Shown here in pieces: positions 8,433 to 17,490 of a DNA stretch of 64,000 nucleotides; within the stretch, counting starts at the first letter, position 1, and every line of letters starts with the position of its first letter. Origin of the DNA: CAWCUZ01 sp963798795 (lineage in GTDB: Bacteria > Acidobacteriota > Vicinamibacteria > Vicinamibacterales > SCN-69-37); contig CAWCUZ010000001.1 in NCBI GenBank assembly GCA_963798795.1, positions 620,001 to 684,000 of the forward strand. Direction: 5' to 3'. The notes beneath the pieces are model-generated. The model saw nothing but the letters and a program-made list of their open reading frames with translations, ran no database searches and was not told the origin of the DNA. A program made the translations under genes and the position numbers.

Positions 8433-11096
8433 ATGCGCAGGGACCGACGCGGACGGCTGGCCCGTGCGCTCGTGCGGGCGGTGGCGCCGCTCGTGCCCGC
8501 TGATCGGCGGCCGGCCTGGCGCCGGCAGTGGCTTGCCGATCTGCACCATCACCGCGACTGGCTCGCGTCGATGGACGTGCCGCCGGCCAGGGCCGAACGG
8601 GATCTGATCCGCCGCGCCGCCGGTGCGCTCTCGCACGCCGGCTGGCTCCGCTGGCACGCGTGGAGGACGAACATGATCGCGCAGGACGTGAAATACGCGG
8701 TGCGGGCCCTGCTCCGCCGGCCCGGGTTTTCGGCGGTCATCGTGCTGACGCTCGCGCTCGGCATCGGCGCCAACTCGACGATCTTCAGCTGGATCGACGC
8801 GCTCGTCTTCAACCCCCTGCCGGGCGTCCGGGACGTGTCGTCGCTGGTCGTCCTGCGAGGCACCACTGCCACGCGCGACGACCTGAGCTTTTCGTATCCG
8901 AATTACCGCGACCTCCGCGACGCCACGCCCGACGGACTCGACGGTCTCCTGGCGTTCCGCACCGTGGCGCTCGGCATCCGCGTCGGCGGCGGCGAGCCGG
9001 AGCGCACGTGGGCCGAGCTCGTCAGCGGGAACTACTTCGACCTGCTCGGCGTCCGTCCCGAGCGCGGGCGCCTGGTCGCCCCGGCCGACGACGGGGCCGA
9101 GGGTGCCGGCGCGGTCATCGTCCTCAGCGATCAGTTGTGGCGCCGTCGGTTCGGCGCGAGTCCGGGCGTGATCGGCTCCGCGGTCGGCATCAACGGCCAT
9201 CCGTTCACCGTGGTCGGCATCGCGGCGCCGCCGTTCAAGGGCGCGACCAACGGCCTGGCGGTTGAAGCCTGGGTGCCGCTGTCGATGCAGGCGGCCCTGC
9301 GCACCGGGTCGCGGCTCGACGATCGGGGCAGCGGATGGCTCGAGGCGATCGGCCGCGTCGCGCCGGGCGCTTCGCGCGCCCGCGCGGCGGCCGGACTGGC
9401 CGTCGTCGCGCGGCGGCTCGCGGAGCAGTACCCGGTCAACAAGGGCCGGGGCGTTCGCCTGGGAGAGCTGCGCAACGACGGCGCGGGCGAGGTGCTCGTG
9501 CCGGTGATGACCATCGTCATGGCCGTCGTGGCGATCGTGCTGGTGATCGCGTGCGCGAACATCGCGGGGCTGATGATCGCGCGCGGCGTGGCGCGGCGCC
9601 GGGAGGTGGCGGTGCGGCTGGCCGTCGGCGCCTCGCGCTGGCAACTCGTGCGGCAGTTGCTCGTGGAGAGCCTGATCCTCGCGCTCGCCGGCGGCCTGGT
9701 GGGCCTCGGCGCCGCGGCTTCCGCCACGGGCCTGCTGGCCGCGCTGCTGCCGACCCTGCCGTATCCGGTTGCGATTCCGTCCGGCATCAGCGGACGGGTC
9801 CTGCTGGTGACGGCGACCGCCGTGGGGCTGGCCACGGTGCTCTTCGGGCTGGTGCCCGCGCTGCAGGCGTCCCGGCCGCGGCTCGTGCCGGCGCTGCGCG
9901 ACGACGGCGGCGGCGCGGTCGGGTCCGACCGCGGCCGGCTCCGCAAGCTGCTCGTGATCGGCCAGGTGGCGCTCGCGCTCGTGTTGCTCGTCTGCGCCGG
10001 CCTGTTCACCCGCACGCTCATCAACGCGCACGATCTCGACCCTGGATTCGGCGAGCGGCAGGCCGTCCTCGCGTCAATCGATCTCACGGCGGCGGGCTAC
10101 ACGCGGGACACGGGCGCCGGCTTCTACGCGAGCCTGCTCGACCGTCTGGACGTGACCCCGGGCGTCCGCGCTGCGGCCGTCACCACTTTCATGCCGCTGT
10201 CGATCGGCGGCAGCAGCGACACGTCGCCCCGGATCGACGGCTACGAGCCCGCGAAGAACGAGGACGTGACCGTGTACTACGCCATGGTCTCGGACGGGTA
10301 CTTCGACGCGCTGCGTCTGCCCATGGTCTCCGGACGCGCGATCGACAGGTCGGACACGGCGGACGCGCCGCCCGTGGTGGTGATCAACGAGACGATGGCG
10401 CGGCGATACTGGCGGGGGCGCAACGCGGTGGGCGGCCGGCTCGACTACGGGGGCGGGTGGGCGACTGTCGTCGGGGTGGCCCGGAACGGCGAGTACGGAT
10501 CGGTCGGCGAGTCGCCGCGCAGCTTCATGTACCTGCCGATCGCGCAGGCCTACCGCCCGACACCGACGCTGATGGTGGCCACCACGGGCGCGCCGGCCGC
10601 CACGCTGCCGGACATCCGTCGCGCCGTCAGCGAACTGAACCCCAACCTGACGTTGTTCGAAGTCCGCACGCTTGATGATCAGCTGGGTGCGAGCGTGTTC
10701 CTGCCGCGGCTTGCGTCCATGCTGCTCGCCAGTTTCGGCGGCCTGGCGCTCCTGCTTGCAGTGATTGGGCTCTATGGCGTGGTGGCGTATGCCGTGTCGT
10801 CGCGGACGCGGGAGATCGGCGTCCGCATGGCGCTGGGCGCCGAAGCCGCGCGGATTCGCCGCGAGGTCCTGCGGAGCGGCGTGAGCATCGCCGTGGTGGG
10901 CCTGGCCGCCGGCATCGGCCTGGCGGTTCTGGTCGCGCCGCTGCTGCGGTCGCAGCTCATCGGTGTGCGCCCCATCGATCCGGTGGTGTTCGTCGCCACG
11001 CCCCTGCTGCTCCTCATGATCGCCGCGCTCGCGGCCTGGGTGCCGGCGTGGCGGGCGGCACGGATCGACCCGGTCGTGGCCCTGAGAGATCTGTGA
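8433..11096 (+). CDS. ADOP-family MacB/FtsX permease (intact)
   Basis: 887 aa, uninterrupted. An N-terminal cytoplasmic segment of about 80 residues precedes the first membrane helix (AVIVLTLALGIGANSTIFS). Then follow the first MacB-like periplasmic core (SYPNYRDLRD, VSGNYFDLLGVRPERGR), a three-helix FtsX block with ANIAGLMIARGVARRREVAVR, a second core with VVVINETMARRYW, and the second FtsX block with VSSRTREIGVRMALG and the ending ARIDPVVALRDL. The length is typical. No ATPase gene is nearby, as is normal for ADOPs. It overlaps the operon with the PadR gene upstream. Substrate unknown. Confidence 0.92.
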   Translation: MRRDRRGRLARALVRAVAPLVPADRRPAWRRQWLADLHHHRDWLASMDVPPARAERDLIRRAAGALSHAGWLRWHAWRTNMIAQDVKYAVRALLRRPGFSAVIVLTLALGIGANSTIFSWIDALVFNPLPGVRDVSSLVVLRGTTATRDDLSFSYPNYRDLRDATPDGLDGLLAFRTVALGIRVGGGEPERTWAELVSGNYFDLLGVRPERGRLVAPADDGAEGAGAVIVLSDQLWRRRFGASPGVIGSAVGINGHPFTVVGIAAPPFKGATNGLAVEAWVPLSMQAALRTGSRLDDRGSGWLEAIGRVAPGASRARAAAGLAVVARRLAEQYPVNKGRGVRLGELRNDGAGEVLVPVMTIVMAVVAIVLVIACANIAGLMIARGVARRREVAVRLAVGASRWQLVRQLLVESLILALAGGLVGLGAAASATGLLAALLPTLPYPVAIPSGISGRVLLVTATAVGLATVLFGLVPALQASRPRLVPALRDDGGGAVGSDRGRLRKLLVIGQVALALVLLVCAGLFTRTLINAHDLDPGFGERQAVLASIDLTAAGYTRDTGAGFYASLLDRLDVTPGVRAAAVTTFMPLSIGGSSDTSPRIDGYEPAKNEDVTVYYAMVSDGYFDALRLPMVSGRAIDRSDTADAPPVVVINETMARRYWRGRNAVGGRLDYGGGWATVVGVARNGEYGSVGESPRSFMYLPIAQAYRPTPTLMVATTGAPAATLPDIRRAVSELNPNLTLFEVRTLDDQLGASVFLPRLASMLLASFGGLALLLAVIGLYGVVAYAVSSRTREIGVRMALGAEAARIRREVLRSGVSIAVVGLAAGIGLAVLVAPLLRSQLIGVRPIDPVVFVATPLLLLMIAALAAWVPAWRAARIDPVVALRDL

Positions 11097-11115
11097 CGTG
11101 TGATCGTCCCGCGCC

Positions 11116-13269
11116 TCAGCGCGGTTGGCCGACGATGGCGATACGGTTCTCCGAGGCCGCGCGCGCATCGGGACTGATCGCGAGCCGTGTGATGCCGGCG
11201 ATCCCGGCTCCGGCCAGGTCGCCCGCCGGCTTCCAGCCGTCGGCGCCGGCCCACCGATAGATCGTCGAGCCGCTGGCCATCAGCAGGCGTCCGTCGCCCT
11301 GCCGGTACGCGGGATCCCACACGAAGTCTTCGCTGCCCTCGACGGTCTCGCAGATGGTCGTGATCGCGCGCGTCTTCGGATCGAGTTCCTGGATGGTCGC
11401 CCGGCCGTTCGCGGGCTTGCTCACGAACGTGAGTGTGCCCCTGCCGGGCCGCATCGACATCGAGCGCCCGATGCCGGTCGCCACCACCTCGGCGGTGCCG
11501 GTGGTGGTATCCGCGATCTGCAGCGTGGCCGGCTCACGCCCCGCGCCCAGGATGAACAGCGCGACGTGCCTGGCGTCGATCCACGCATGGTAGCCGACCG
11601 GCTTCACGTTCTCGAGGACGAGGCGCGGATTCGAGCCGTCGAGGTCGAACCGCCACAGCCGCTGCGTCTGGTCCGCCTCGACGCGGATGACCGAGAACGT
11701 CCGGCCGTCCGGCGTCACGATCGGGGAGTATTCGCTCTCGGTCGTGTGCGTGAGCTGCGTGAGCGTCTTCGTCGCGAGATCGTACCGGTAGATGTCGCTC
11801 TGCTTCCCGTCCCTGTTCGACGTGAACAGCACGGCCTTGCCGTCGGGGGTGAAGCTCGGCTGGTTGTCGTAGCCCGGACTTCGGCTGATGTTCACGCCGC
11901 CATTCACGGACGGCGAGGTATCGCGGCCCAGATTGGCGAGGTAGACCTCCGTGGCGGTCGGCTGCTGGGGCGCCGTCGGACCGCGCGAGCCCGCCGCGGC
12001 GTCTGAACCGGCGAACAGGGCGCCCAGGGTCCCGTCCAGCCGCTCGCCTCGCAGGCCCGGCTCGCCGCGCGACGTGCGATCGACCGACAGGATGTGTCCG
12101 TCGCGATCGAGCAGGACGATCGTCGGCCAGGCCACGACCTGAAACCGATCCTCGAAGAGCGCCTTGATGCTCGCCGTCCGCGCCTGCGTCCACGCGACGC
12201 CCCTGTCGGCCACGAACTTCCTGATCGTGTCGAGCCCCTTGGCCAGATCGGCGGGCGTGTCGGACGGCAGCTCGTTGTCCATGCCCAGAATCTCGAACCC
12301 GCGATCCCGATACGTCTCGTATGCCTTCTCGAGGTAGGGAATTTCGCCGACGCACGGGCCGCACCAGGTGCCCCAGAAGTCGATCAGCAGGTACTGGCCG
12401 CGGTAGTCCGACAGGTGGTGCGACGATCCGTCGAGCGCGACGAACGGAAAATCGGGAAGCGTCGATCCCAGTCGCAGCTCGATGCGCCGGTAGTCGGCGG
12501 CGGGGCGGTCCGCCAGCGCGAGGCGGTGCGCTCGCAGGTCGGCGGCGACGACGGACACGTAGCGATTGCCCACATGGAACACGGGCGCCGTGCCGTGCGC
12601 GTAGCCCATCTCCCAGGACGTGAAGTCCGTGTCGAAGACGCCGTCGCCGTCGCAGTCCACGTACTGATAGCTCCTGGTCGGATGCACGCCCAGGTCCGTG
12701 CTGTCGACGACGAGCTGCACCTTGACGGGCCGGCCATCGACGTCGACGCTGCCGCGCGCGAAGACCTGGTAGGACGTCATCAGGTACTCCGGCGGCGGTG
12801 CGGCGCCCTGACGGGCGGGCGCCGGCGCCGTGCTCGACACGCCGACGGCGACCGGATAGGTCGCGAACGACGCGCCCGTGATCGCGATGTCGAGCGTCGC
12901 GCCGAGCGCGACGCCGCGCGCCGTCGAGGGCGTGAGGACGACCCGCTCGGCCTCGCCAATCGCGCCGTTGGCATCGAGGTCGGCCAGCACGGCCCGGCCG
13001 CCGTCGGCGTCCTTCTCCAGGTAGACGCGCACGGGCGCCTGCTTGCGCCAGGTGATTTCGCCCGTCAGCAGCTCGGCACCGGGCCGCACACGATTGGCGA
13101 CCGCCTTCCGCTGAACCGCCGTCGCGGCTGTCAGGCGAATCGACGTCGCCGGGCGGCCGGCCACGAGGGCGGGCTCGAGCTGTCCGACGAAGTCACCCGA
13201 CGTCTGGCGGGCGGCCACCGGAGCCGTGACAACACACAGACCGAGAGCGATCCAGCGGAATGGGCGCAT
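11116..13269 (-). CDS. TlpA-like thioredoxin fused to PD40/TolB beta-propeller, secreted
   Basis: 717 aa with signal peptide (MRPFRWIALGLCVVTAPVAA). Residues about 30-250 form a beta-rich region of unknown type. Around residues 265-400 there is a TlpA/ResA-type thioredoxin domain: LPDFPFVALDG, the redox motif WGTWCGPC, FQVVAWPTIVLLDRDG with the cis-proline. Residues about 450-710 carry PD40 propeller blades (PSFTPDGKAVLFTSNRDGKQSDIYRYD, PIVTPDGRTFSVIRVE). This suggests an extracytoplasmic thiol-disulphide reductase tethered to a binding propeller. The gene is on its own strand, convergent with the ADOP gene (stops 20 bases apart). Confidence 0.85.
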   Translation of the reverse strand: MRPFRWIALGLCVVTAPVAARQTSGDFVGQLEPALVAGRPATSIRLTAATAVQRKAVANRVRPGAELLTGEITWRKQAPVRVYLEKDADGGRAVLADLDANGAIGEAERVVLTPSTARGVALGATLDIAITGASFATYPVAVGVSSTAPAPARQGAAPPPEYLMTSYQVFARGSVDVDGRPVKVQLVVDSTDLGVHPTRSYQYVDCDGDGVFDTDFTSWEMGYAHGTAPVFHVGNRYVSVVAADLRAHRLALADRPAADYRRIELRLGSTLPDFPFVALDGSSHHLSDYRGQYLLIDFWGTWCGPCVGEIPYLEKAYETYRDRGFEILGMDNELPSDTPADLAKGLDTIRKFVADRGVAWTQARTASIKALFEDRFQVVAWPTIVLLDRDGHILSVDRTSRGEPGLRGERLDGTLGALFAGSDAAAGSRGPTAPQQPTATEVYLANLGRDTSPSVNGGVNISRSPGYDNQPSFTPDGKAVLFTSNRDGKQSDIYRYDLATKTLTQLTHTTESEYSPIVTPDGRTFSVIRVEADQTQRLWRFDLDGSNPRLVLENVKPVGYHAWIDARHVALFILGAGREPATLQIADTTTGTAEVVATGIGRSMSMRPGRGTLTFVSKPANGRATIQELDPKTRAITTICETVEGSEDFVWDPAYRQGDGRLLMASGSTIYRWAGADGWKPAGDLAGAGIAGITRLAISPDARAASENRIAIVGQPR

Positions 13270-13397
13270 AGGAGGGTTCCGTGGGGATTGTACCCCCGGC
13301 CATCAGGCGGGGTCAGGCCCCGCGGACGGGCACGACGGGATCCCCGCGTTCCATCGGATCCCCGGACGGCGCCGCGGCGAATGCCCGGACGGTCATC

Positions 13398-13481
13398 GAG
13401 GATAGCCCGCATGAGCGAACATCACGCTCGTTCTCGGACGTCCGTCGCGGCGCCCCCCTCCCAGCTCCGGTCCTGACACAA
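13398..13481 (+). repeat. 93-bp dispersed repeat, copy B (divergent subfamily)
   Basis: Starts GAGGATAGCCCGCATGAGC and ends near TCCTGACACA. It shares the core GTTCTCGGACGTCCGTCGC with the other copies; the 3' half differs and is shorter. Confidence 0.8.
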
Positions 13482-13668
13482 CGCAGATTGGCCCCCTCGG
13501 TCGCACGGCGCAAACGCGATCTCGCGCTTCTCGCGCCCGCTGTACACATGGTCGTCTTGCGCCGCCTGCTGGACAAGACACGGCCATCGCCACGGCCTAC
13601 CGCCGTCATGACAGCTGGCGTGAACACCTCGGCCTGGTCCGCGAGTTGGCGCCGCCACTTCGGCGTCC

Positions 13669-13710
13669 GACTTCCAACTTCTGACTTCGAACTTCTGACT
13701 TCCAACTTCC
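13669..13710 (+). repeat. three tandem 14-bp repeats
   Basis: GACTTCCAACTTCT, GACTTCGAACTTCT, GACTTCCAACTTCC in direct tandem order, just beyond the 3' end of the tRNA remnant. Confidence 0.9.
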
Positions 13711-13720
13711 GTCTGCGGCA

Positions 13721-13779
13721 GGCGCCGGGGGTGGGAATCGAACCCACACGATCCTTTTGGGACCTCAGGATTTCAAGTC
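13721..13779 (-). tRNA. tRNA-Ser(UGA)-like 3' fragment, putative attachment-site remnant
   Basis: Read on the minus strand, this is the 3' half of a class II tRNA: anticodon loop CUUGAAA (UGA), a long variable arm, T arm GTGGG-TTCGATT-CCCAC, acceptor strand CCCCGGC, and G at the discriminator position, as in serine tRNAs. The 5' half (a GCCGGGG strand and D arm) is not present on the expected side. A near-identical fragment lies at 32459-32515. A partial tRNA with 3' half only is the classic trace of island integration. Confidence 0.65.
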
Positions 13780-13847
13780 GAGCCGAGGGCAATCGCGTGA
13801 TGGGCGCTGAAGGGACAGTCGTGCCCCAATCATTGGCGGAATCGTTT

Positions 13848-13906
13848 CAGCGGCACGCAACGACCAGCAGCGAGTTTCGTCGCGCCGTTAGCCCGACGCT
13901 AGCCGG
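13848..13906 (+). other. conserved block shared by the two tRNA-remnant/MntA-HepT loci
   Basis: About 59 bases matching 32584-32642 (both contain CAGCGGCAC, CAGCGAG and CGTTAGCCC), lying between the tRNA remnant and mntA in both loci. It could be part of an attachment region or the promoter. Confidence 0.55.
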
Positions 13907-13975
13907 AACACGGCACCCGCCGCCGAGGCGCGGACCGCGAAACCCTCGCGCGGGATGCCGTGCTACCCTGTGGGC

Positions 13976-14299
13976 ATGCTGACGCCCGTTCTGAGCCGCG
14001 CGCAGGCGCAGGCGGTCGACCGCCTCTCGGAGTGCGAACAGGAGATTCGTGCGCTGGGCGTGAGACGCTTGGCGCTGTTCGGATCCGTGCTCCGCGGGAA
14101 TCCGAGGGCCAACAGCGACGTTGACGTGCTCGTTCAGTTCGCACCGGGCGCCAAGTCGTACGCTCGCTTCCTGCCGTTGTCGGAGCTACTCGAGGCACGC
14201 CTCGGGCGGCCGGTGGAGCTGGTCACGACCGAGGCTCTCTCGCCGTTCATCGGTCCGCGCATTCTGGCCGAGGCTCAGGATGTCCTTCGAGCCGCGTGA
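13976..14299 (+). CDS. mntA: MntA-type nucleotidyltransferase antitoxin
   Basis: 107 aa minimal nucleotidyltransferase. ALFGSVLRGNPRANSDVDVLVQF carries the GS...DxD signature (Asp pair binding Mg-ATP). The MntA antitoxin of HepT-MntA modules AMPylates the HepT toxin; that role is inferred from family and gene order. ATG 13976 is preferred over an upstream in-frame ATG because the paralogue at 32724 aligns from here. Only six bases separate a -10-like TACCCT from the ATG, so the mRNA may be leaderless. It overlaps hepT by 20 bases. Confidence 0.85.
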   Translation: MLTPVLSRAQAQAVDRLSECEQEIRALGVRRLALFGSVLRGNPRANSDVDVLVQFAPGAKSYARFLPLSELLEARLGRPVELVTTEALSPFIGPRILAEAQDVLRAA

Positions 14300-14423
14300 C
14301 TACCTGCGCCACGTCCTCGTTAAAGCCGACTACCTGATCGCTCGAAGCCAGAACCTCTCTTACACGACCTTCTTCGCCGACGAAACACTGCGGCGCGCGT
14401 TCGTGCGCAGCATCGAGATCATC
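14280..14423 (+). pseudogene. hepT: HepT toxin, N-terminal fragment cut by repeat copy D
   Basis: MSFEPRDYLRHVLVKADYLI...DETLRRAFVRSIEII matches the first 48 residues of the complete HepT at 33022. Homology stops where the shortened repeat begins. The catalytic RxxxxHxY segment is missing, so this copy cannot be an active RNase; the adjacent MntA would be an orphan antitoxin. Confidence 0.8.
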
Positions 14424-14474
14424 GAGAGGCCGCGGTCGCGCCCGTTTCCCTACCCCCTCTTCTCTCTGACACAG
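14424..14474 (+). repeat. 93-bp dispersed repeat, copy D (internally deleted, 51 bp)
   Basis: Keeps the first few bases (GAGAGGCCGC) and the last 40 (GCCCGTTTCCCTACCCCC...CTCTGACACAG) of the C/E subfamily and lacks about 42 internal bases. Confidence 0.75.
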
Positions 14475-14520
14475 CGGGACGGAGCGCCATTCGTCATTCG
14501 GGATCGGCGCGCGAGTCCGT

Positions 14521-15165
14521 CTACTCGACGTCCAGATAGTTCAGGAACATGCGCTTCAACTCGACCTTCAGAGCCTGGTGGTCGTTCGGTATCACCGCCC
14601 GCCAGTTCTTCATGTCGCGATCGTTGAGGATCAACTCCGTCAGCGCCCCGAGGAGCATCGCGACGGCAAAGAACAACGCCATCTCCGGGTCGGGATGCCT
14701 GATCTGGCTGCGGTGTTCCAGCAGCACCTCCACGATGTAGCGCAACGTGCGCATTTCGATTCTGCGCACCCTCGCGATGAACCGTGTCTGCGCCCGCGCG
14801 TGGGCGAACTCGCGCAGGGCACGCAGCAGTCCCGGGTTGGCGCGGTAACTGACGAGCATGGTCTCGATGAGCTGGTCGGCCAGCACCGGCAGCGGGATCT
14901 GGCGCGCCATGGCCGGCGTCAGCGAAGAGCGCAGGCGTTCGTCGGAGCGTTCGAGGATGCCGATGATCATGGTCTCGATCAGCGCATCCTTGTCGGCGAA
15001 GCGGCGATAGATGGCTCCCGGCGTCAAACCGGCGTGGCGCGCTATGCGTGGAATGGTCGTGCCCTCCACGCCGCGCTGCCCGAGGACCTCGGCGGCGGCT
15101 TTCAACAGCTTGCGTGTCGATTCGCGGCTGCGCGCCTGCTGGGCATCGAGAGCCTTGCGGGCCAT
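14521..15165 (-). CDS. TetR/AcrR-family transcriptional regulator
   Basis: 214 aa. The helix-turn-helix occupies residues about 16-62 (LLKAAAEVLGQRGVEGTTIPRIARHAGLTPGAIYRRFADKDAL split over two helices), followed by an all-helical ligand domain. It is transcribed divergently from the S9 peptidase; a perfect 8+8 bp palindrome lies in the shared intergenic region, so it very likely represses itself and the peptidase. The ligand is unknown. Confidence 0.9.
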   Translation of the reverse strand: MARKALDAQQARSRESTRKLLKAAAEVLGQRGVEGTTIPRIARHAGLTPGAIYRRFADKDALIETMIIGILERSDERLRSSLTPAMARQIPLPVLADQLIETMLVSYRANPGLLRALREFAHARAQTRFIARVRRIEMRTLRYIVEVLLEHRSQIRHPDPEMALFFAVAMLLGALTELILNDRDMKNWRAVIPNDHQALKVELKRMFLNYLDVE

Positions 15166-15200
15166 CGCGGCGTTCTTATACCACGCCGCGGCCGTTCGAC

Positions 15201-15229
15201 TTGCAATTATGTAAATGATGATTTACATT
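15201..15229 (+). promoter_or_regulatory. S9 peptidase promoter with overlapping TetR operator
   Basis: A perfect inverted repeat, ATGTAAAT (15209-15216), spacer GATG, ATTTACAT (15221-15228), sits between the divergent genes. TTGCAA (15201-15206), 17 bases, then TACATT (15224-15229) form a plausible sigma-70 promoter; the palindrome covers the spacer and -10, as expected for repression. Confidence 0.75.
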
Positions 15230-15259
15230 TTCATCGAGCGCCAGGTGGGGAGAGCCGGC

Positions 15260-17134
15260 ATGGATCGCAGGGGTGAACAGCAGGAGCGGCCGACCTTGAT
15301 CGCGATGCAGGACTTCTTCCGCAACCCCGACCAGACCGGCTTCCAGCTCTCGCCGGACGGCCGGCACCTCTCCTGGCTGCAGCCCTGGGAGGGCCGCCTG
15401 AACGTTCACATCCGCGCCGTGGACGGCGCCGAGGTGAGGCGGGCGACCTCCTCCGCCGCCCGTGACATTCCGGGCTACGTCTGGGCCAGCAACGATCGCC
15501 TGGTCTACATCCAGGACTCCGGCGGGGACGAGAACTATCACGCCTACGCGGTGAATCTGGACGGGAGCCACCTCAGAGACCTCACGCCCTTCGAGGGCAT
15601 CCAGACCCGCTTCGTCGACGTGCTGGAGGACGACGACGACCACGTGCTGCTCGCCATCAACAGGGGCAACCCGCGCCTCCACGACGTGTACAAGGTGGAC
15701 GTGAACACGGGCGGCCTGGAGATGGTCGCCGGGAACCCGGGCAACATCACCGGCTGGAAGACCGACAACGCCGGTCGTGTCCGCGTCGCCACCGCCACCG
15801 ATGGCGTGAACAGCAGCCTGCTTTACCGCGAGACCGAGGCGGAGCCCTTCAGGACGGTGCTCACCAGCCACTTCAAGGAAACCCTCGCACCGCTCTACTT
15901 CACCTTCGACAACTCGCTGCTCTACGTAGCCTCGAACATCGGTCGGGACAAGTCGGCCATCTTCACCTGCGACCCCGGCACGGCCACGCTGCTGGACCTG
16001 ATCTACGAACACCCCGAAGTGGACGTGCGGAGCCTCCTGCGATCGCGCCATCGCAAGGTGGTCACCGGCGTGGCCTTCCTCACCGACAGGCGCGGCTACG
16101 CGTTCTTCGACGACGACCGCAGGCAACTCCAGGAGCGGCTCGAGCGCGAGTTGCCCGGCGTCGAGGTGAGCGTGGCCAGCATGAGCCGCGACGAGCGGCG
16201 CGTTCTGGTGCGCACCTTCAGCGACAAGACCCAGGGAGCGTACTACTACCTCGATCGCGACGGCGGGCGGCTGCAGAAGCTGGTGGAGGTGAGCCCCTGG
16301 CTGGATGCCGCCGTGATGGCAGACATGAAGCCCATCCAGTACGCCAGCCGTGACGGCTTGACCATCCACGGCTACCTCACGCTGCCGCGCGGCATCGAGG
16401 CCAGGAACCTGCCCGTGGTGATCAACCCCCACGGCGGTCCCTGGGCGCGCGACCGCTGGGGCTTCAACCCCGAAGTGCAGTTCCTGGCCAACCGTGGCTA
16501 CGTCGTACTGCAGATGAACTTCCGCGGCTCCACCGGCTACGGCAAGGAATTCTGGACGAGGAGCTTCCGTCGGTGGGGCTCCATACAGGACGACATCACC
16601 GACGGCGTGAAGTGGCTCGTCGCCGAGGGCATCGCCGACCCGGATCGCATCGGCATCTACGGCGGCTCCTTTGGCGGTTACGCCACGCTGGCCGGCGTGA
16701 CGTTCACGCCCGGGCTTTACGCGTGCGGCGTGGCCTACGTGGGCGTCTCGAACATCTTCACGTTCATGAAGGCCTTCCCTCCCTACTGGGAGCCCTTCAT
16801 TGCGATGGTCAAGGAGATGGTGGGCGATCCCGACACCGACCCGGACTTCATCCGATCCATCTCGCCCTTCTTCCATGTTGACCGGATCCGGGTGCCGATG
16901 CTGGTGGCCCAGGGCGCCAACGACCCGCGAGTGAACAAGCGCGAGAGCGACCAGATCGTCGAGGCCCTGCGCGGGCGGGGCATCGAGGTGGAGTACATGG
17001 TCAAGGACAACGAAGGCCACGGTTTCGAAAACGAAGAGAACCGCTTCGATTTCTACGGCTCCATGGAGAAGTTCCTCGGCAAGCACCTGGGCGGCTCGGT
17101 GGCGCCGGAGCCAACCCCCGGCACCGAGACCTGA
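15260..17134 (+). CDS. S9-family prolyl oligopeptidase-like serine peptidase
   Basis: About 625 aa. The N-terminal half is a seven-bladed propeller (FQLSPDGRHLSWLQPW, YVWASNDRLVYIQD); the C-terminal half is an alpha/beta hydrolase with VINPHGGPWARD (oxyanion region), the nucleophile elbow GGSFGGY, the acid in AQGANDPRV and the catalytic His in DNEGHGF. It hydrolyses oligopeptides or acyl-peptides. ATG 15260 is chosen: GGTGGGGAGAG lies just before it, whereas the earlier in-frame ATGs fall inside the TetR operator. No signal peptide, so it is likely cytoplasmic. Regulated by the divergent TetR protein. Confidence 0.9.
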   Translation: MDRRGEQQERPTLIAMQDFFRNPDQTGFQLSPDGRHLSWLQPWEGRLNVHIRAVDGAEVRRATSSAARDIPGYVWASNDRLVYIQDSGGDENYHAYAVNLDGSHLRDLTPFEGIQTRFVDVLEDDDDHVLLAINRGNPRLHDVYKVDVNTGGLEMVAGNPGNITGWKTDNAGRVRVATATDGVNSSLLYRETEAEPFRTVLTSHFKETLAPLYFTFDNSLLYVASNIGRDKSAIFTCDPGTATLLDLIYEHPEVDVRSLLRSRHRKVVTGVAFLTDRRGYAFFDDDRRQLQERLERELPGVEVSVASMSRDERRVLVRTFSDKTQGAYYYLDRDGGRLQKLVEVSPWLDAAVMADMKPIQYASRDGLTIHGYLTLPRGIEARNLPVVINPHGGPWARDRWGFNPEVQFLANRGYVVLQMNFRGSTGYGKEFWTRSFRRWGSIQDDITDGVKWLVAEGIADPDRIGIYGGSFGGYATLAGVTFTPGLYACGVAYVGVSNIFTFMKAFPPYWEPFIAMVKEMVGDPDTDPDFIRSISPFFHVDRIRVPMLVAQGANDPRVNKRESDQIVEALRGRGIEVEYMVKDNEGHGFENEENRFDFYGSMEKFLGKHLGGSVAPEPTPGTET

Positions 17135-17276
17135 GACAGAAGGAGCGCGCGCGCCATTTGCCTACGCGCAATCTCCCCCCGAATCGTCGCCGAGGAGACC
17201 TCGACGCCACTCCCGATCTCTCCGCATTCCCCATCCGCTCGCGCTGCTCGGTGGTGGCACGCGCGCCGCCGCCGTC

Positions 17277-17397
17277 TCAGCGCGGCACGATCCAGGTGCC
17301 CGCGATCCGATCCTGCAGGCTCCGATCGGGACGCAGGACCGCCAGGATCGCGCCTCCAACGAACAGCGCCGCCACTGCGCCCGCGGCCGACAACATC
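17277..17397 (-). pseudogene. RDD-family membrane protein, C-terminal fragment
   Basis: Minus-strand peptide MLSAAGAVAALFVGGAILAVLRP followed by RSLQDRIAGTWIVPR and a stop. The last helix and the D-R-x-A-G-T signature are typical of RDD proteins. Everything upstream of the helix is missing; the fragment ends exactly at repeat copy C. Confidence 0.6.
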
Positions 17398-17490
17398 GAG
17401 AATAGGCCGCATTAGCCAACATGACCGCCGCTCTCAGACGTCCGTCGCCGGTCGTGCCCGTTTCCCTACCCCCTCTTCTCTCTGACACAG
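17398..17490 (+). repeat. 93-bp dispersed repeat, copy C
   Basis: Full-length copy of the C/E subfamily, starting GAGAATAGGCCGCATTAGC and ending CTCTGACACAG. Left flank is an RDD fragment (minus strand), right flank an aldo/keto reductase fragment (plus strand). Confidence 0.9.

Larger units (their letters stand above)
13270..13975. other. 700-bp gene-free stretch with repeat copy B, 14-bp tandem repeats and a tRNA remnant
   Basis: No open frame with coding character. Its contents are annotated separately: the dispersed repeat, three tandem 14-mers, the 3' part of a tRNA, and a block shared with the second MntA-HepT locus. Confidence 0.7.

Noticed and set aside
8346..10031. Long antisense frames within the ADOP gene
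   Set aside because: Arg/His/Gln-rich shadows without homology; the ADOP frame is clearly coding.
15176..17086. 636-codon open frame antisense to the S9 peptidase
   Set aside because: Composition is the mirror of the peptidase (Val/Ala/His-rich), no homology and no ribosome binding site; shadow of a high-GC gene.
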